Positions 16,242 to 23,940 of a stretch of DNA of 64,000 bases are shown here, piece by piece. Each line of letters begins with the position of its first letter. Position 1 is the first letter of the stretch. The translations under genes and the position numbers were made by a program. The stretch covers positions 4,598,501 to 4,662,500 of the forward strand of contig NZ_JADQDF010000001.1 in assembly GCF_019263585.2 (NCBI RefSeq), written 5' to 3'. This DNA comes from Pseudonocardia oceani. GTDB taxonomy: Bacteria; Actinomycetota; Actinomycetes; Mycobacteriales; Pseudonocardiaceae. Under the pieces are notes generated by a model. It was not told where the DNA came from. It did not search any database and saw nothing but the letters and a program-made list of their open reading frames with translations.

Positions 16242-17388
16242 AGGCCTTCTTCGGCGGCAGGGCCAGGCGGTTGATCGTGCGCAGCACCTGCAGGTACTGC
16301 TTCGGCAGCGTGCCCGAGGTGTACTCCAGGCCGTACTCGGCGCAGATCGCGCGGATCTCCGGGGCGATCTCGGCGTAGCGGTTGCTGGGCAGGTCGGGGA
16401 ACAGGTGATGCTCGATCTGGAAGCTCAGGTTGCCCGTCATGAGGTGGAACAGCGGGCCGCCCTCGAGGTTGGCCGAGCCGAGCATCTGGCGCAGGTACCA
16501 CTGGCCGCGGGTCTCGTCCTCGAGCTGCTCCTCGGAGAACTGCACGGCGCCGTCCGGGAAGTGCCCGCAGAAGATCACCGCGTGCGACCAGAGGTTGCGC
16601 ACCAGGTTGGCCGTCGCGTTGCCCGCCAGCACCGGCAGGAGGAACGGCCCGGCGAGCGCGGGGAACGCGATGTAGTCCTTGGTGAACTGCCGGCGGACCT
16701 TGCGCCCGATCGCCTTGAGCTGCGGCCACACCGACCGGAGCGACCTCTCGCCTGCGGCGATCTTCTCCGCCTCCAGGTCGTGCAGCGCCACGCCCCACTG
16801 GAAGAACGTGGCGAGCAGGGCGTTCCACAGCGGGTTGAGCAGGAAGTACGGGCGCCACTCCTGCTCGTCGCTCATCCGCAGGATCCCGTAGCCCACGTCG
16901 CGGTCGCGGCCGACGACGTTGGTGTAGGTGTGGTGCTCGTAGTTGTGGGTGTACTTCCAGGCCTCGGCCGGGCTGGTGTTGTCCCAGTCCCAGGTGGTCG
17001 AGTGGATCTTCGGGTCGCGCATCCAGTCCCACTGGCCGTGCATGATGTTGTGCCCGAGCTCCATGTTCTCGATGATCTTCGACGCCGAGAGCAGGGCGGT
17101 GCCGGCGATCCACGCGGGCGGCAGGACCCCGGCGAACAGCAGCGCGCGGCCGCCGATCTCCAGGTAGCGCTGCGTGCGGATGACGGAGTGGATGTAGGCG
17201 GCGTCGCGCTCGCCGCGGTCGGCGACGACGCGGTCGCGGATGGCGTCGAGGCGGCGGCCGAGCTCCTCGACCTGCGCGGCGGTCAGCCCCGCGGCCTCCG
17301 GTGCGGGCCGTGAGGCGACCGTGCGCACGGGCGGGCCCGGGGTGCCGGTGGGGGCGTCGGAGATCGGGCGGTCCAGCGTCGCGGTCAT
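16240..17388 (-). CDS. Membrane fatty acid desaturase (DesA3-like)
   Basis: A 382-residue membrane-bound di-iron desaturase. The three histidine boxes are visible: HNIMHGQ (H-x3-H), HNYEHHTYTN (HxxHH) and QIEHHLFP. Hydrophobic spans lie between the boxes. Mycobacterial DesA3 introduces a delta-9 double bond into stearoyl-CoA and takes electrons from an adjacent oxidoreductase; the same pairing is present here (next gene). It likely controls membrane fluidity. The 3' end overlaps the repeat at 16143-16241. Gene order and spacing (46 bp) suggest the reductase is transcribed first, then the desaturase. Confidence 0.92.
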   Translation of the reverse strand: MTATLDRPISDAPTGTPGPPVRTVASRPAPEAAGLTAAQVEELGRRLDAIRDRVVADRGERDAAYIHSVIRTQRYLEIGGRALLFAGVLPPAWIAGTALLSASKIIENMELGHNIMHGQWDWMRDPKIHSTTWDWDNTSPAEAWKYTHNYEHHTYTNVVGRDRDVGYGILRMSDEQEWRPYFLLNPLWNALLATFFQWGVALHDLEAEKIAAGERSLRSVWPQLKAIGRKVRRQFTKDYIAFPALAGPFLLPVLAGNATANLVRNLWSHAVIFCGHFPDGAVQFSEEQLEDETRGQWYLRQMLGSANLEGGPLFHLMTGNLSFQIEHHLFPDLPSNRYAEIAPEIRAICAEYGLEYTSGTLPKQYLQVLRTINRLALPPKKA

Positions 17389-17434
17389 GGTCCGGGCTCC
17401 TTCTGCGGGTCGGGGTCGGATCGGGTTCCGCGGT

Positions 17435-18439
17435 TCAGCGGGTGAGGTCGAGCCGGGCGCTGCCGGTCGCCCCGGTGATGCAGATCTGCACGAGGTCGCC
17501 GGGCTCGCCGTGGACCTCGCCGGTGCGCAGGTCGCGCACCTGGCCGTCGCGCAGGGGCAGGACGCAGCTGAAGCAGATGCCCATGCGGCAGCCGCTGGGC
17601 AGGAGCACGCCGGCCTCCTCGCCGGCCTCCAGGAGGCTGGCGCCGCCGTCGACGTCGACGGTCGTGCCGCCGTAGGTCACGGTGCCGCCCTCGCCGCCCG
17701 TCGAGCGGGCCGGCGGGGTGAAGCGCTCGAGGTGCAGGCGTGCCCGCGCGTCGCCCCAGTGCTCCTCGGCGGCGTCGAGCAGGCCTGCGGGGCCGCAGAC
17801 GTAGGCCTCGCGGTCGCGCCAGTCGGGGCACAGGTCGTCGAGGTCGGCCAGGTCGAGGCGGCCCTGGTCGCGGGTGGTGCGGACGGTGACGCCGGGCAGC
17901 GCGCGGAGCTCGGCGTCGAAGAGGACGTCCTGCGCGGTCGGTGCGCTGTGCAGCACGACCGCGTCCGGGTGCCCGTCGAGCGTGCGCAGCATGCCCATGA
18001 CGGGGGTGATGCCGCTGCCCGCCGTGATCATGAGCAGCTTCGCGGGCACGGGGGAGGGGAGGACGAAGTCGCCCGCGGCCTGCTCCAGGCGCACGATCGA
18101 GCCGACCGGCGTGGCGTCGACGAGATGACGGGAGACGACGCCGTCGGGCAGGGCCTGCACGGTGATCGTCAGGTGCTCGTCGGTCTCGGCGCCGGTGAGG
18201 GAGTAGGTGCGCCAGTGCCGCACGCCGTCGACGTCGACGCCGACGCGCACGTACTGGCCGGCGCGGTGCCCGGCCCAGGCGCGCCCCGGCCGGATCCGCA
18301 GGGTCGTGGCGCGCTCGGTCTCGCGGTGCACGCCCACGACCCGGCCGCGCAGCTCGGTGGTGGACCACAGGGGGTCGACCAGCGAGAGGTAGTCCTCGGG
18401 CAGCAGAGGAGTGGTGAGAGCGACCAGCGCCTTGAACAT
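17435..18439 (-). CDS. Ferredoxin-fused oxidoreductase, desaturase electron donor
   Basis: A 334-residue protein with an FAD-binding barrel (WRTYSLTG is the R-x-Y-S/T flavin motif near residue 92), an NAD(P)H domain (MITAGSGITPVMGM) and a C-terminal [2Fe-2S] domain with CRMGICFSC and a final cysteine in LVQICITG. It matches the Rv3230c type that supplies electrons to DesA3. It is first in the operon and divergent from the MerR-like gene. The ATG at 18437-18439 is chosen because the inverted repeat and promoter space start immediately beyond it. Confidence 0.92.
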   Translation of the reverse strand: MFKALVALTTPLLPEDYLSLVDPLWSTTELRGRVVGVHRETERATTLRIRPGRAWAGHRAGQYVRVGVDVDGVRHWRTYSLTGAETDEHLTITVQALPDGVVSRHLVDATPVGSIVRLEQAAGDFVLPSPVPAKLLMITAGSGITPVMGMLRTLDGHPDAVVLHSAPTAQDVLFDAELRALPGVTVRTTRDQGRLDLADLDDLCPDWRDREAYVCGPAGLLDAAEEHWGDARARLHLERFTPPARSTGGEGGTVTYGGTTVDVDGGASLLEAGEEAGVLLPSGCRMGICFSCVLPLRDGQVRDLRTGEVHGEPGDLVQICITGATGSARLDLTR

Positions 18440-18467
18440 GACATCAGTCCACCACGAGTTGATGTCA
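18439..18467. promoter_or_regulatory. Inverted repeat in the desaturase/MerR divergent region
   Basis: TGACATCA (18439-18446) and TGATGTCA (18460-18467) are perfect 8-bp arms separated by 13 bp. The element directly abuts the reductase start codon. A further TGTCACAT at 18464-18471 recurs as TGTCACAT at 18497-18504 on the same strand near the regulator start. Both are plausible binding sites for the divergent regulator. Confidence 0.6.
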
Positions 18468-18502
18468 CATAGCAACACGAGGCCACTGATAAGGTGTGTC
18501 AC

Positions 18503-19270
18503 ATGTCTGAGGACGGAGATGATGTCGAACGGCGGACCATCGACGAGCTGGCCCGGGTCAGCGGCGTCACCGTCCGCAACATCCGTGCGTACCAGGCCCG
18601 CGGCCTGCTGCCGCCGCCCGAGGTGCGGGCGCGCACCGGCTACTACGGGCCCGGCCACGCCGCGCGGCTGGAGCTGATCCAGGAGCTGCAGGGCGAGGGC
18701 GTCAAGCTCGACGTGATCAAGAAGCTGCTCGACACCACCGGCGGCTCCACCGAGCAGGTCGTCCGCTTCATCCGGGCGGTGCGCACGCTGTTCGCGGTGG
18801 AGGACCGCCAGATCGTCACGCTCGCCGAGCTGGTGGAGCGCTTCTCCGAGACCGACCCGAACCTCGTCAAGCGCGCCCAGAAGATGGGGCTGCTCACCGA
18901 GATCGCCGACGGCACGTACGAGGAGACGAGCCCGCGGCTGATGGAGGCGGCGCAGGCGATGACCGAGATGGGCATCCCGATGACCCGCTCGCTCGACGTC
19001 GTCGAGCAGCTCCGCCGCCACGCCGACGGCATCGCGAAGATCTACGTCGACCTGTTCCTGGGCGAGGTCTGGCAGCCCTTCGACGCCGAGGGCCGCCCCG
19101 ACGACCAGTGGCCCCGGCTCTACGAGGTGATCGGCAACCTGCGCAAGGTCTCCGGCGACGCCATGCTCGCGGTGCTGGAGCTCGCGGTCGCCGAGCGGCT
19201 CGACGTCACGTTCGGGCGTGACATCGTCCGCAACGTCCGCACGAACAGCCGTCCGCCCGCCGCCGACTGA
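18503..19270 (+). CDS. MerR family transcriptional regulator
   Basis: A 255-residue regulator. The N-terminal winged helix-turn-helix reads TIDELARVSGVTVRNIRAYQARGLLPPP, the MerR signature, followed by a long C-terminal effector domain. That domain is larger than in metal-sensing MerR proteins and lacks cysteines, so a hydrophobic ligand such as an acyl-CoA is more likely than a metal. Divergence from the desaturase operon suggests control of membrane lipid desaturation. The ATG at 18503 follows AAGG by eight bases; an upstream in-frame GTG at 18494 is less likely. Confidence 0.87.
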   Translation: MSEDGDDVERRTIDELARVSGVTVRNIRAYQARGLLPPPEVRARTGYYGPGHAARLELIQELQGEGVKLDVIKKLLDTTGGSTEQVVRFIRAVRTLFAVEDRQIVTLAELVERFSETDPNLVKRAQKMGLLTEIADGTYEETSPRLMEAAQAMTEMGIPMTRSLDVVEQLRRHADGIAKIYVDLFLGEVWQPFDAEGRPDDQWPRLYEVIGNLRKVSGDAMLAVLELAVAERLDVTFGRDIVRNVRTNSRPPAAD

Positions 19271-19509
19271 GCCGCCTGCCCTCAGGTGGGGAACGCGGGA
19301 GGCCGGGCGGACGCACTCACCGCCGGGTGCTCGGGTTCGGCACGCACCCCGCTGCCGCCGCGCCTACATTCGACGGAGCGCACGTCCCGGGGTGCCCCTC
19401 GGGGTTGCGCACCGGCGGCCGCCGCGTGGATGTCCCCTCCGCCCCGACGGCCGCCGGTCCACCCCGGCGTACGCGCGCCGTACGGTGATCGGTTCGGCTC
19501 AGGCGCCCG

Positions 19510-20757
19510 TCAGACCAGGAACCGGTACGCGGCGGTGCCGGGGGCGACGAGCTGGATGCGCAGCGGGCTCGCCTCCATGCGCTTCCACAGCGCCTCGTAG
19601 CCCTCGCGCTCGGCGAGCTCGATGCCGCAGAGCGCGGCGCCGGTCTCGCGGTTGTCCCGCTTGACGTACTCGAACAGCACGATGTCGTCGTCGGGGCCCA
19701 GCACCTCGTCGAGGAAGCGGCGCAGCGCCCCGGGCTCCTGCGGGAACTCCACGAGGAAGTAGTGCTTGAGCCCGCGGTGCACCAGCGAGCGCTCGACGAC
19801 CTCGGCGTAGCGGCTGACGTCGTTGTTGCCGCCGGAGAGCAGGCTGACGACGGTCGAGCCGGGCGCGAGGTCGAGGTCGGCGAGCGCGGCGCAGGCCAGG
19901 GCGCCCGCGGGCTCGGCGATGATGCCGTCGACCTGGTAGAGGTCGAGCATCTCGGTGCAGACGCGGCCCTCGTCGACGGTGACGAGCTCGGCGCGGGAGT
20001 CGCGCACCAGCGGGAAGCTGACGTCGCCGACGCGCCGGACGGCCGCGCCGTCGACGAACGTGTCGAGCTCGGGGAGCGGCACGGGCGCGTCGGCGACCAG
20101 CGCGGCGCTCATGCTCGCGGCGCCCGCGGGCTCGACGCCCACGACCCGCACGCCCGGGTGTCTCGCGGCCAGCCAGGTGCCGACGCCGGCGAGCAGCCCG
20201 CCCCCGCCGACCGGCACGACCACGACGTCCGGCGGGTGGGCGAGCTGGTCGAGCACCTCCACGGCGACGGTGCCCTGGCCGGCGATCGTGCGCACGTCGT
20301 CGAAGGCGGGGACGACGGTGGCGCCGGTGCGGGCGGCGTGCTCGGCGGCGGCCGCCGCGGCCTCGTCGTAGGTGTCGCCGCCGACGACGAGCTCCACGGC
20401 CGAACCGCCCAGCGCCGCGATCCGCTCGCGCTTCTGGCGCGGCGTCGTGCTGGGGACGTGGACGCGGCCGCGGATGCCCAGCCGGGCGCAGGCGTACGCG
20501 ACGCCCTGGCCGTGGTTGCCCGCGCTCGCGCAGACCGCGCCGGCCGCGCGCTCGTCGTCGCCGAGCCCGGCCAGCAGGTTGTAGGCGCCGCGCAGCTTGT
20601 AGGAGCGTCCGACCTGCAGGTCCTCGCGCTTGAGCCACACCTGAGCGCCGGTCGCCTCGGACAGGCGGGTGCTGTGCTGGAGCGGGGTGGTGCGGGCGAC
20701 GCCGGAGAGCCGGGCCGCGGCCTCGGCGACGGAGGCGGCGAAGGCGTCAGGGGTCAC
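19510..20757 (-). CDS. ilvA: Threonine ammonia-lyase (biosynthetic-type)
   Basis: A 415-residue PLP enzyme. The PLP lysine is in SYKLRGAYN, the phosphate-binding loop in SAGNHGQG, and GGGGLLAGVGTW and SGGNND complete the fold type II core. A C-terminal ACT-like regulatory domain of about 85 residues (LVEFPQEPGALRRFLDEV onward) indicates control by isoleucine or valine. It converts threonine to 2-oxobutanoate, the first step to isoleucine. The GTG at 20755-20757 is preferred, with GGGGAGGA upstream; an in-frame GTG at 20794-20796 would extend it by 13 residues. The 238-bp gap before it (19271-19509) shows no gene. Confidence 0.9.
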   Translation of the reverse strand: MTPDAFAASVAEAAARLSGVARTTPLQHSTRLSEATGAQVWLKREDLQVGRSYKLRGAYNLLAGLGDDERAAGAVCASAGNHGQGVAYACARLGIRGRVHVPSTTPRQKRERIAALGGSAVELVVGGDTYDEAAAAAAEHAARTGATVVPAFDDVRTIAGQGTVAVEVLDQLAHPPDVVVVPVGGGGLLAGVGTWLAARHPGVRVVGVEPAGAASMSAALVADAPVPLPELDTFVDGAAVRRVGDVSFPLVRDSRAELVTVDEGRVCTEMLDLYQVDGIIAEPAGALACAALADLDLAPGSTVVSLLSGGNNDVSRYAEVVERSLVHRGLKHYFLVEFPQEPGALRRFLDEVLGPDDDIVLFEYVKRDNRETGAALCGIELAEREGYEALWKRMEASPLRIQLVAPGTAAYRFLV

Positions 20758-20867
20758 GAGCCTGATCCTCCCCGTCGCCGTGCCCGCGCCGGGCACGGGG
20801 TCACCCGTCCCGGTGGTCTCACACCGGGTTCACGAACCTGTCACGGCCCGTAGGCAGAATGCCCGGC

Positions 20868-21116
20868 ATGGCGACGGTGGGTGACGAGCACGGCGGATAC
20901 GTCGCCGGCCGCTACCGCGACGGCTCGCTGAGCGACGGCTGGACCGACGTCGGGCGCTGCGCGGGCGGCACCTTCGTCCGCTACGTGGGCCGGTGCGCCT
21001 GCGGGTGGACGGGGCGCAGCCACCCCGCGACCCCGGCGGGCGCGCGGGCGGCGGCGCAGGAGTGGTTCCTCGGGCACGTGGTGGCGCTGCCGCTCTCCGA
21101 CGTCGCAGCCCGCTGA
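20868..21116 (+). CDS. Small CxC-containing protein of unknown function
   Basis: An 82-residue protein with WTDVGRCAGGTF and GRCACGWTGRSHPATPAG; the CACGWTG segment resembles a zinc-ribbon knuckle seen in many uncharacterised actinobacterial proteins. TAGGCA at 20851-20856 looks like a -10 element 11 bp before the ATG, so a very short leader is likely. An in-frame ATG at 20859 is an alternative but would start only three bases after the -10. Confidence 0.6.
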   Translation: MATVGDEHGGYVAGRYRDGSLSDGWTDVGRCAGGTFVRYVGRCACGWTGRSHPATPAGARAAAQEWFLGHVVALPLSDVAAR

Positions 21117-21134
21117 CCTGCGTTCGTCCCGGGC

Positions 21135-21476
21135 TCAGTGGATGTGTCGACGCCAGTCCGCGGGCACGCGTCCGGCCGGGCCGGGGGTGGGCTGGTCCTC
21201 GGGGTGGTCCGTCGGGGGCGCGAGCTCCGGGCCGTCGGCGGCCGAGTTCGTCGCGTAGTCCCAGAACCAGTCCTCGCCGGGCTCGAAGCTCTGGACGACG
21301 GGGTGCCCGCTGGCCTTCCAGTGCGCGGTGGCGTGCTGGGCGGGGGAGGAGTCGCAGCAGCCGACGTGCCCGCACTGCGCGCAGCGGCGCAGGTGGACCC
21401 ACCACCCGCCGGTGGCGTCGCAGTCGAGGCAGCCGGGGCCGCTGGGCGGGACGGTGGGATCGACGGAGCTGGTCAT
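21135..21476 (-). CDS. UBP-type zinc-finger protein
   Basis: A 113-residue protein with a ZnF-UBP fold: GCLDCDATGGWWVHLRRCAQCGHVGCCDSSP, then HATAHWKASGHPVV and FEPGEDWFWDY. The C/H pattern (CxxC...CxxCxxxxC...H...H) is complete. In eukaryotes this domain binds ubiquitin tails; bacterial stand-alone versions are common in actinobacteria and have no established target. A proline-rich tail follows. It converges on the gene at 20868. Confidence 0.88.
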   Translation of the reverse strand: MTSSVDPTVPPSGPGCLDCDATGGWWVHLRRCAQCGHVGCCDSSPAQHATAHWKASGHPVVQSFEPGEDWFWDYATNSAADGPELAPPTDHPEDQPTPGPAGRVPADWRRHIH

Positions 21477-21525
21477 GCGACCACTATGGCGCGCCCCCGC
21501 CCCGACCCCACCCCCACCCGCACCC

Positions 21526-21679
21526 GCGAGTCGGGGTCTCGTTGCGAGCGAGTCGGGCCGTGGTTGCGAGCGAACCGGGCGCTGGCTGGGAGCGAGTCGG
21601 GCTCTGACACCGCGCGAGTTTGACGCCCGCACCCGGCGAGTTTGCCGCTCCCGCCCGGCGCCTTCGCCGTTCGTGCTCA
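21526..21679. repeat. 22-bp-period repeat array, left of the globin gene
   Basis: Seven consecutive units begin at 21526, 21548, 21570, 21592, 21614, 21636 and 21658, exactly 22 bp apart. Each opens with GCGAG or a near variant. The first four continue TCGGG or CCGGG, the next two TTTG, and the last is degenerate. The other ~12 bases of each unit vary. No coding frame of quality is present. Confidence 0.85.
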
Positions 21680-21701
21680 GAGGGGTGCACTCCTCCGCCC
21701 G

Positions 21702-22148
21702 TCAGCGCAGCCCGTTCCAGTCCCATCTCGGCAGGGGCAGTTGCGCCGGGACGTCCGCGGGCTCCTCGTGCGCCAGCACGTCGGCGACGGCCCACTCCAT
21801 GTACGCCCGCAGGGCCGCACGGAACTCGGCGTCGTCGGGCAGGCCGGCGTCGTCGATCGCCGCGACGAAGCAGTCGACGAACCGGCGGCCCAGGTCGCTC
21901 ATGTCGCCGTTGCCGCCGTGCATCACGAGGACCTCGGTGTGGCTGCCGCAGTCGCCCGAGAAGTGGGGCGGCCCGTCGAGCACCTCCGCCCAGTAGTCGG
22001 CGAGGCGATCGGTGTGCTGCGGGTGCTGGTCGGGCTTGGAGAACGGGTGGTCGAGCTCGGGATCGGCCATGCAGCGCCGGTGATGGGCCCGCGCGAGTGC
22101 GCGGAAGGCGGCTCGGCCGCCGGCGAACTCGTACAGCGTGGGGCGCAC
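21702..22148 (-). CDS. Group II truncated hemoglobin-like protein
   Basis: A 148-residue globin. YEFAGGRAAFRALARAHHRRCMADPELDHPF is the characteristic helix B/E entry of truncated hemoglobins, and the VMHGGNGDMSDLGRRFVDCF segment carries the predicted proximal histidine and following helix. PEWADYWAEVLDGPP-like text (DYWAEVLDGPPHFSG) marks the E-F region. Such proteins bind O2 or NO; this branch is often annotated as an oxidoreductase. The start is a GTG at 22146-22148. It is alone, and both flanks carry the 22-bp arrays in opposite orientation. Confidence 0.8.
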   Translation of the reverse strand: MRPTLYEFAGGRAAFRALARAHHRRCMADPELDHPFSKPDQHPQHTDRLADYWAEVLDGPPHFSGDCGSHTEVLVMHGGNGDMSDLGRRFVDCFVAAIDDAGLPDDAEFRAALRAYMEWAVADVLAHEEPADVPAQLPLPRWDWNGLR

Positions 22149-22218
22149 GGCGGAAGCGTGGCAGGTAGCGCCGCTGCTGGACAGCCCCGAGAGCGTCGCG
22201 GACACGACACCGAAGCAG

Positions 22219-22374
22219 TCGGCAGAACCGGCCGACTCGGCGAGCGTGGAGGGCGAACTCGCCGGGCAAGAACGGCGAACTCGCCGGGGGTGGTCGGCGA
22301 ACTCGCTGGGGGTGGTCGGCAAAACTCGCGCGCACCTGCAGCCCCGACTCGGTCGCAACCAGACCCCGACTCGC
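22219..22374. repeat. 22-bp-period repeat array, right of the globin gene, inverted
   Basis: On the complementary strand the same GCGAG-headed units recur; their heads end at 22374, 22352, 22329, 22306, 22284, 22262 and 22240, spaced 22, 23, 23, 22, 22 and 22 bp. The outer units are GAGTCGGGG-type and the inner ones GAGTTCGCC-type, the mirror image of the left array. Four of the inner units form a nearly exact tandem at 22252-22339. Confidence 0.85.
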
Positions 22375-22380
22375 GGGGAG

Positions 22381-23442
22381 TCAGGGGTGCGGGTCGGGCG
22401 GGCCGGTCGTCGTCCCGATCCTCAGCGCCACCGGCAGGACCGTGTCCGGGGGGCGGGTGCCGTCGACCAGGTCCATCGCCGCCTGCGCCGCCCGCCGGCC
22501 CTTCTCGTCGGTCGGCTGGACCACCGTCGTGAGTCGGGTCGCGCCGAGCCAGGGGAGCTCGGCGCCGTCGAACCCGGCCACGCTGACGTCGCCCGGCACG
22601 TCCAGCCCCAGCTCCGCGGCCGCCTGCAGCACCCCGGCGGCGAGGACGTCGCTCTGGGCGATCACGGCGGTCGGACGCCGGGCGGCGGGCACGTCGAGCA
22701 GGACCCGGCCCGCGTGCTTCCCCTCGTCGACGGCGTTGCTGGCCGTCTCGAACGCCGGCACCGCCCCGAACACGTCCTCGACGCCCTCCAGCCGGTGCCG
22801 CACGTCGCGGTAGTGCACGCGGGCGCGGCGGGCCCCGTCGATCGGCCCCCGCCGCCCGTCCAGGCGCAGCGGCATCGCGACCACCTCGACGCGGCGGTGG
22901 CCGAGCCCGTGCAGGTGACGGGCGAGGTCGGCGGTGCCGGAGCGGTCGTCGATGTCGACGAGCACCACCCCGTCGACGACCGGCCCCTCGACGGCGACGA
23001 TGGGGACGCCGCGGGCGCGCAGCAGGTCGAGGGCGGGGTCGTCCTCGAGACCGCAGGTCGCGAAGATCGCGGCGTCGAGCGGGATCCGCGCGATCTGCGT
23101 GGCCGACGGGCGGCCGGTGTCGCCCGCGAGCAGCAGCAGCCCGACGTCGTGGGCGCCGAGCACCTCGGTGATGCCGTCGAGCAGCTGCACGGCGACGGGG
23201 TCGCGGAACGCGTAGAGGAGCCGTTCCCCGATGAACGCCCCGATGACGCCGCTGCGGCCGCGGCGCAGGGACGCGGCGAGGGGGTCGGGGCCGGCGTAGC
23301 CCAGCGCGGCCGCCGCCGCGAGCACCCGCTCCCGCGTCGGCGGCGAGACGCGCGTGCTGCCGGAGAACGCGAGCGAGGCCGTGGACGGGGACACGCCGGC
23401 GCGCGCGGCCACCGTGGCCAGGGTCGGACGGGCGCCGCTCAC
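22381..23442 (-). CDS. LacI family transcriptional regulator
   Basis: A 353-residue LacI protein. The N-terminal helix-turn-helix TLATVAARAGVSPSTASLAFSG is followed by a hinge and a periplasmic-binding-protein-like effector domain (DVLAAGVLQAAAELGLDVPGDVSVAGFDGAE). The stop lies at the edge of the repeat region at 22374. Its GTG start overlaps the stop of the upstream membrane-protein gene by 4 nt. The palindrome at 23893-23906 in front of the divergent MFS gene has the central CG typical of LacI operators, so this protein probably controls the exporter, with a sugar or other small ligand. Confidence 0.9.
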   Translation of the reverse strand: MSGARPTLATVAARAGVSPSTASLAFSGSTRVSPPTRERVLAAAAALGYAGPDPLAASLRRGRSGVIGAFIGERLLYAFRDPVAVQLLDGITEVLGAHDVGLLLLAGDTGRPSATQIARIPLDAAIFATCGLEDDPALDLLRARGVPIVAVEGPVVDGVVLVDIDDRSGTADLARHLHGLGHRRVEVVAMPLRLDGRRGPIDGARRARVHYRDVRHRLEGVEDVFGAVPAFETASNAVDEGKHAGRVLLDVPAARRPTAVIAQSDVLAAGVLQAAAELGLDVPGDVSVAGFDGAELPWLGATRLTTVVQPTDEKGRRAAQAAMDLVDGTRPPDTVLPVALRIGTTTGPPDPHP

Positions 23443-23855
23443 GGCGTGAACGGTAGCCCCGACGCCAGCTGCACGGCCGACACCACGGTCGCCGCGCTCC
23501 ACACGAGACTGCGCAGGAGGTTGGCGCGGAGCAGGATCCGCAGGTCGCGGTCGGTGTCGAGCCGCTCGTGCGCGGGCACGGCGGCCAGCACCGTGAGCGC
23601 GACGCCGGCCGCGGCGAGCACCCCGAGCAGCGCGAACTCCCACGGCGAGGCCAGCAGCAGCATCCCCACCGACACACCCTGCACCAGCCACGGCGGCCCG
23701 ACGACCCAGCCGATCCGCACCACGTGCCGCCGGTGGTACTCCGGCCACTCGCCCGCACCGACCAGCGCGAACGCGGGGTAGACGACGACCTGCACCACCC
23801 AGCCGACGCCGGCCAGCACCGCGGTCGTGACGAGGTGCACGAGCAACCAGAGCAC
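23439..23855 (-). CDS. Four-helix membrane protein, function unknown
   Basis: A 138-residue protein with four hydrophobic stretches (about 1-28, 48-78, 80-98 and 115-135) and the conserved-looking loop EWPEYHRRHVVRIGW between the first two. I do not recognise the family with certainty. It begins at a GTG (23853-23855) and overlaps the LacI start, so the two form one operon divergent from the MFS transporter. Confidence 0.7.
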   Translation of the reverse strand: MLWLLVHLVTTAVLAGVGWVVQVVVYPAFALVGAGEWPEYHRRHVVRIGWVVGPPWLVQGVSVGMLLLASPWEFALLGVLAAAGVALTVLAAVPAHERLDTDRDLRILLRANLLRSLVWSAATVVSAVQLASGLPFTP

Positions 23856-23892
23856 GCCGGACCGTACCCGTGGCGTACTCTCGTCGGCGGCA

Positions 23893-23906
23893 TCGAATCG
23901 ATTCGA
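23893..23906. promoter_or_regulatory. LacI-type palindromic operator
   Basis: TCGAATCGATTCGA is a perfect 14-bp palindrome with CG at its centre, in the 85-bp spacer between the membrane-protein/LacI operon and the MFS gene. Flanking GGC and GCC extend the dyad with one mismatch. Size, symmetry and location fit autoregulation by the LacI protein. Confidence 0.75.
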
Positions 23907-23940
23907 CGCCAGAAGAAGATGGCCGGGAGGGAGTCCGAGG

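Noticed and set aside
19271..19509. A small gene in the spacer between the MerR gene and ilvA
   Set aside because: Open frames exist but have no ribosome site, no domain and strongly biased composition.
21526..21679. 22-bp-period array as a CRISPR
   Set aside because: The conserved part is at most about 10 bases, the units are too short for repeat plus spacer, there is no leader, and no cas gene is present in the window.
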